Shown here piece after piece: positions 5,534 to 5,575 of a DNA stretch of 5,575 nucleotides. The notes under the pieces were generated by a model. That model was not told where the DNA came from and ran no database searches. It worked only from the letters and a program-made list of their open reading frames with translations. Numbering within the stretch: position 1 is the stretch's first letter; the number at the start of each line of letters is the position of its first letter. The translations under genes and the position numbers were made by a program. Location: NCBI GenBank assembly GCA_029907755.1, contig JARYLH010000092.1, positions 1 to 5,575 of the forward strand, in the 5' to 3' direction. The DNA is from Candidatus Methanosuratincola sp. Its GTDB lineage: Archaea > Thermoproteota > Methanomethylicia > Methanomethylicales > Methanomethylicaceae.

Positions 5534-5575
5534 ATGAAGTTTTTCATCGGTAAACTCTCTAAGAACATGATCATT
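5534..5575 (+). CDS. rps3: Probable ribosomal protein uS3, N-terminal fragment cut by the window edge
   Basis: Fourteen codons from an ATG stay open to the end of the window and read MKFFIGKLSKNMII. Archaeal uS3 usually follows uL22 and often opens with a short K-x-FI-type segment before its first helix, so position and sequence both point to uS3. The 30S protein lines the mRNA entry channel. An in-frame TTG at 5525 would add three residues (giving an MSV opening); GAGG at 5511-5514 is 10 nt from the TTG. The gap to uL22 is 2 or 11 nt, so the two are co-transcribed. Too little is visible to show any domain. Confidence 0.55.
   Translation, partial: MKFFIGKLSKNMII

Overview
This window is the first part of an archaeal S10/spc-type ribosomal protein cluster. 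It is of archaeal origin because uL3, uL4, uL23, uL2, uS19 and uL22 all have archaeal-type sequences and lengths. A COG2106-type SPOUT RNA methyltransferase also sits directly upstream of uL3, an arrangement known from archaea such as Methanothermobacter. AT-rich TATA boxes and GGAGGT/GAGGTG ribosome binding sites fit the same picture. The coding DNA is fairly GC-rich, so the AT-rich promoter islands stand out. I cannot place the lineage more precisely from sequence alone.

Layout: positions 21-461 (minus strand) encode an unrecognised acidic, cysteine-containing protein. It diverges from the rest of the window through a short promoter region (about 483-540) built around a perfect ATAAAG/CTTTAT inverted repeat. 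On the plus strand this promoter is followed by a 24-codon small ORF with a good ribosome binding site (541-615). The stop codon of the small ORF lies inside a perfect 8-bp hairpin (611-636). The SPOUT methyltransferase follows (676-1539).

A second strong TATA box (1604-1613) precedes uL3 (1660-2670). It starts a tight run of uL3, uL4, uL23, uL2 and uS19 with gaps of only 3-28 nt. A T-rich terminator-like tract directly follows the uS19 stop (4920-4931). A new TATA box (4981-4990) then precedes uL22 (5049-5522) and the first codons of what is probably uS3 (5534 to the window edge). The ancestral operon therefore appears to be split into at least three transcription units here.

Working together, the genes supply large-subunit proteins around the peptidyl transferase centre and exit tunnel (uL3, uL2, uL4, uL22, uL23), small-subunit head proteins (uS19, uS3), and a probable RNA-modifying enzyme. 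I see no mobile element, CRISPR array, tRNA or rRNA, and no clearly novel multi-gene system. The points most worth a second look are the small ORF with its hairpin, the orphan divergent gene, the operon break before uL22, and substitutions at usually conserved positions in uL3, uL23 and uL2.
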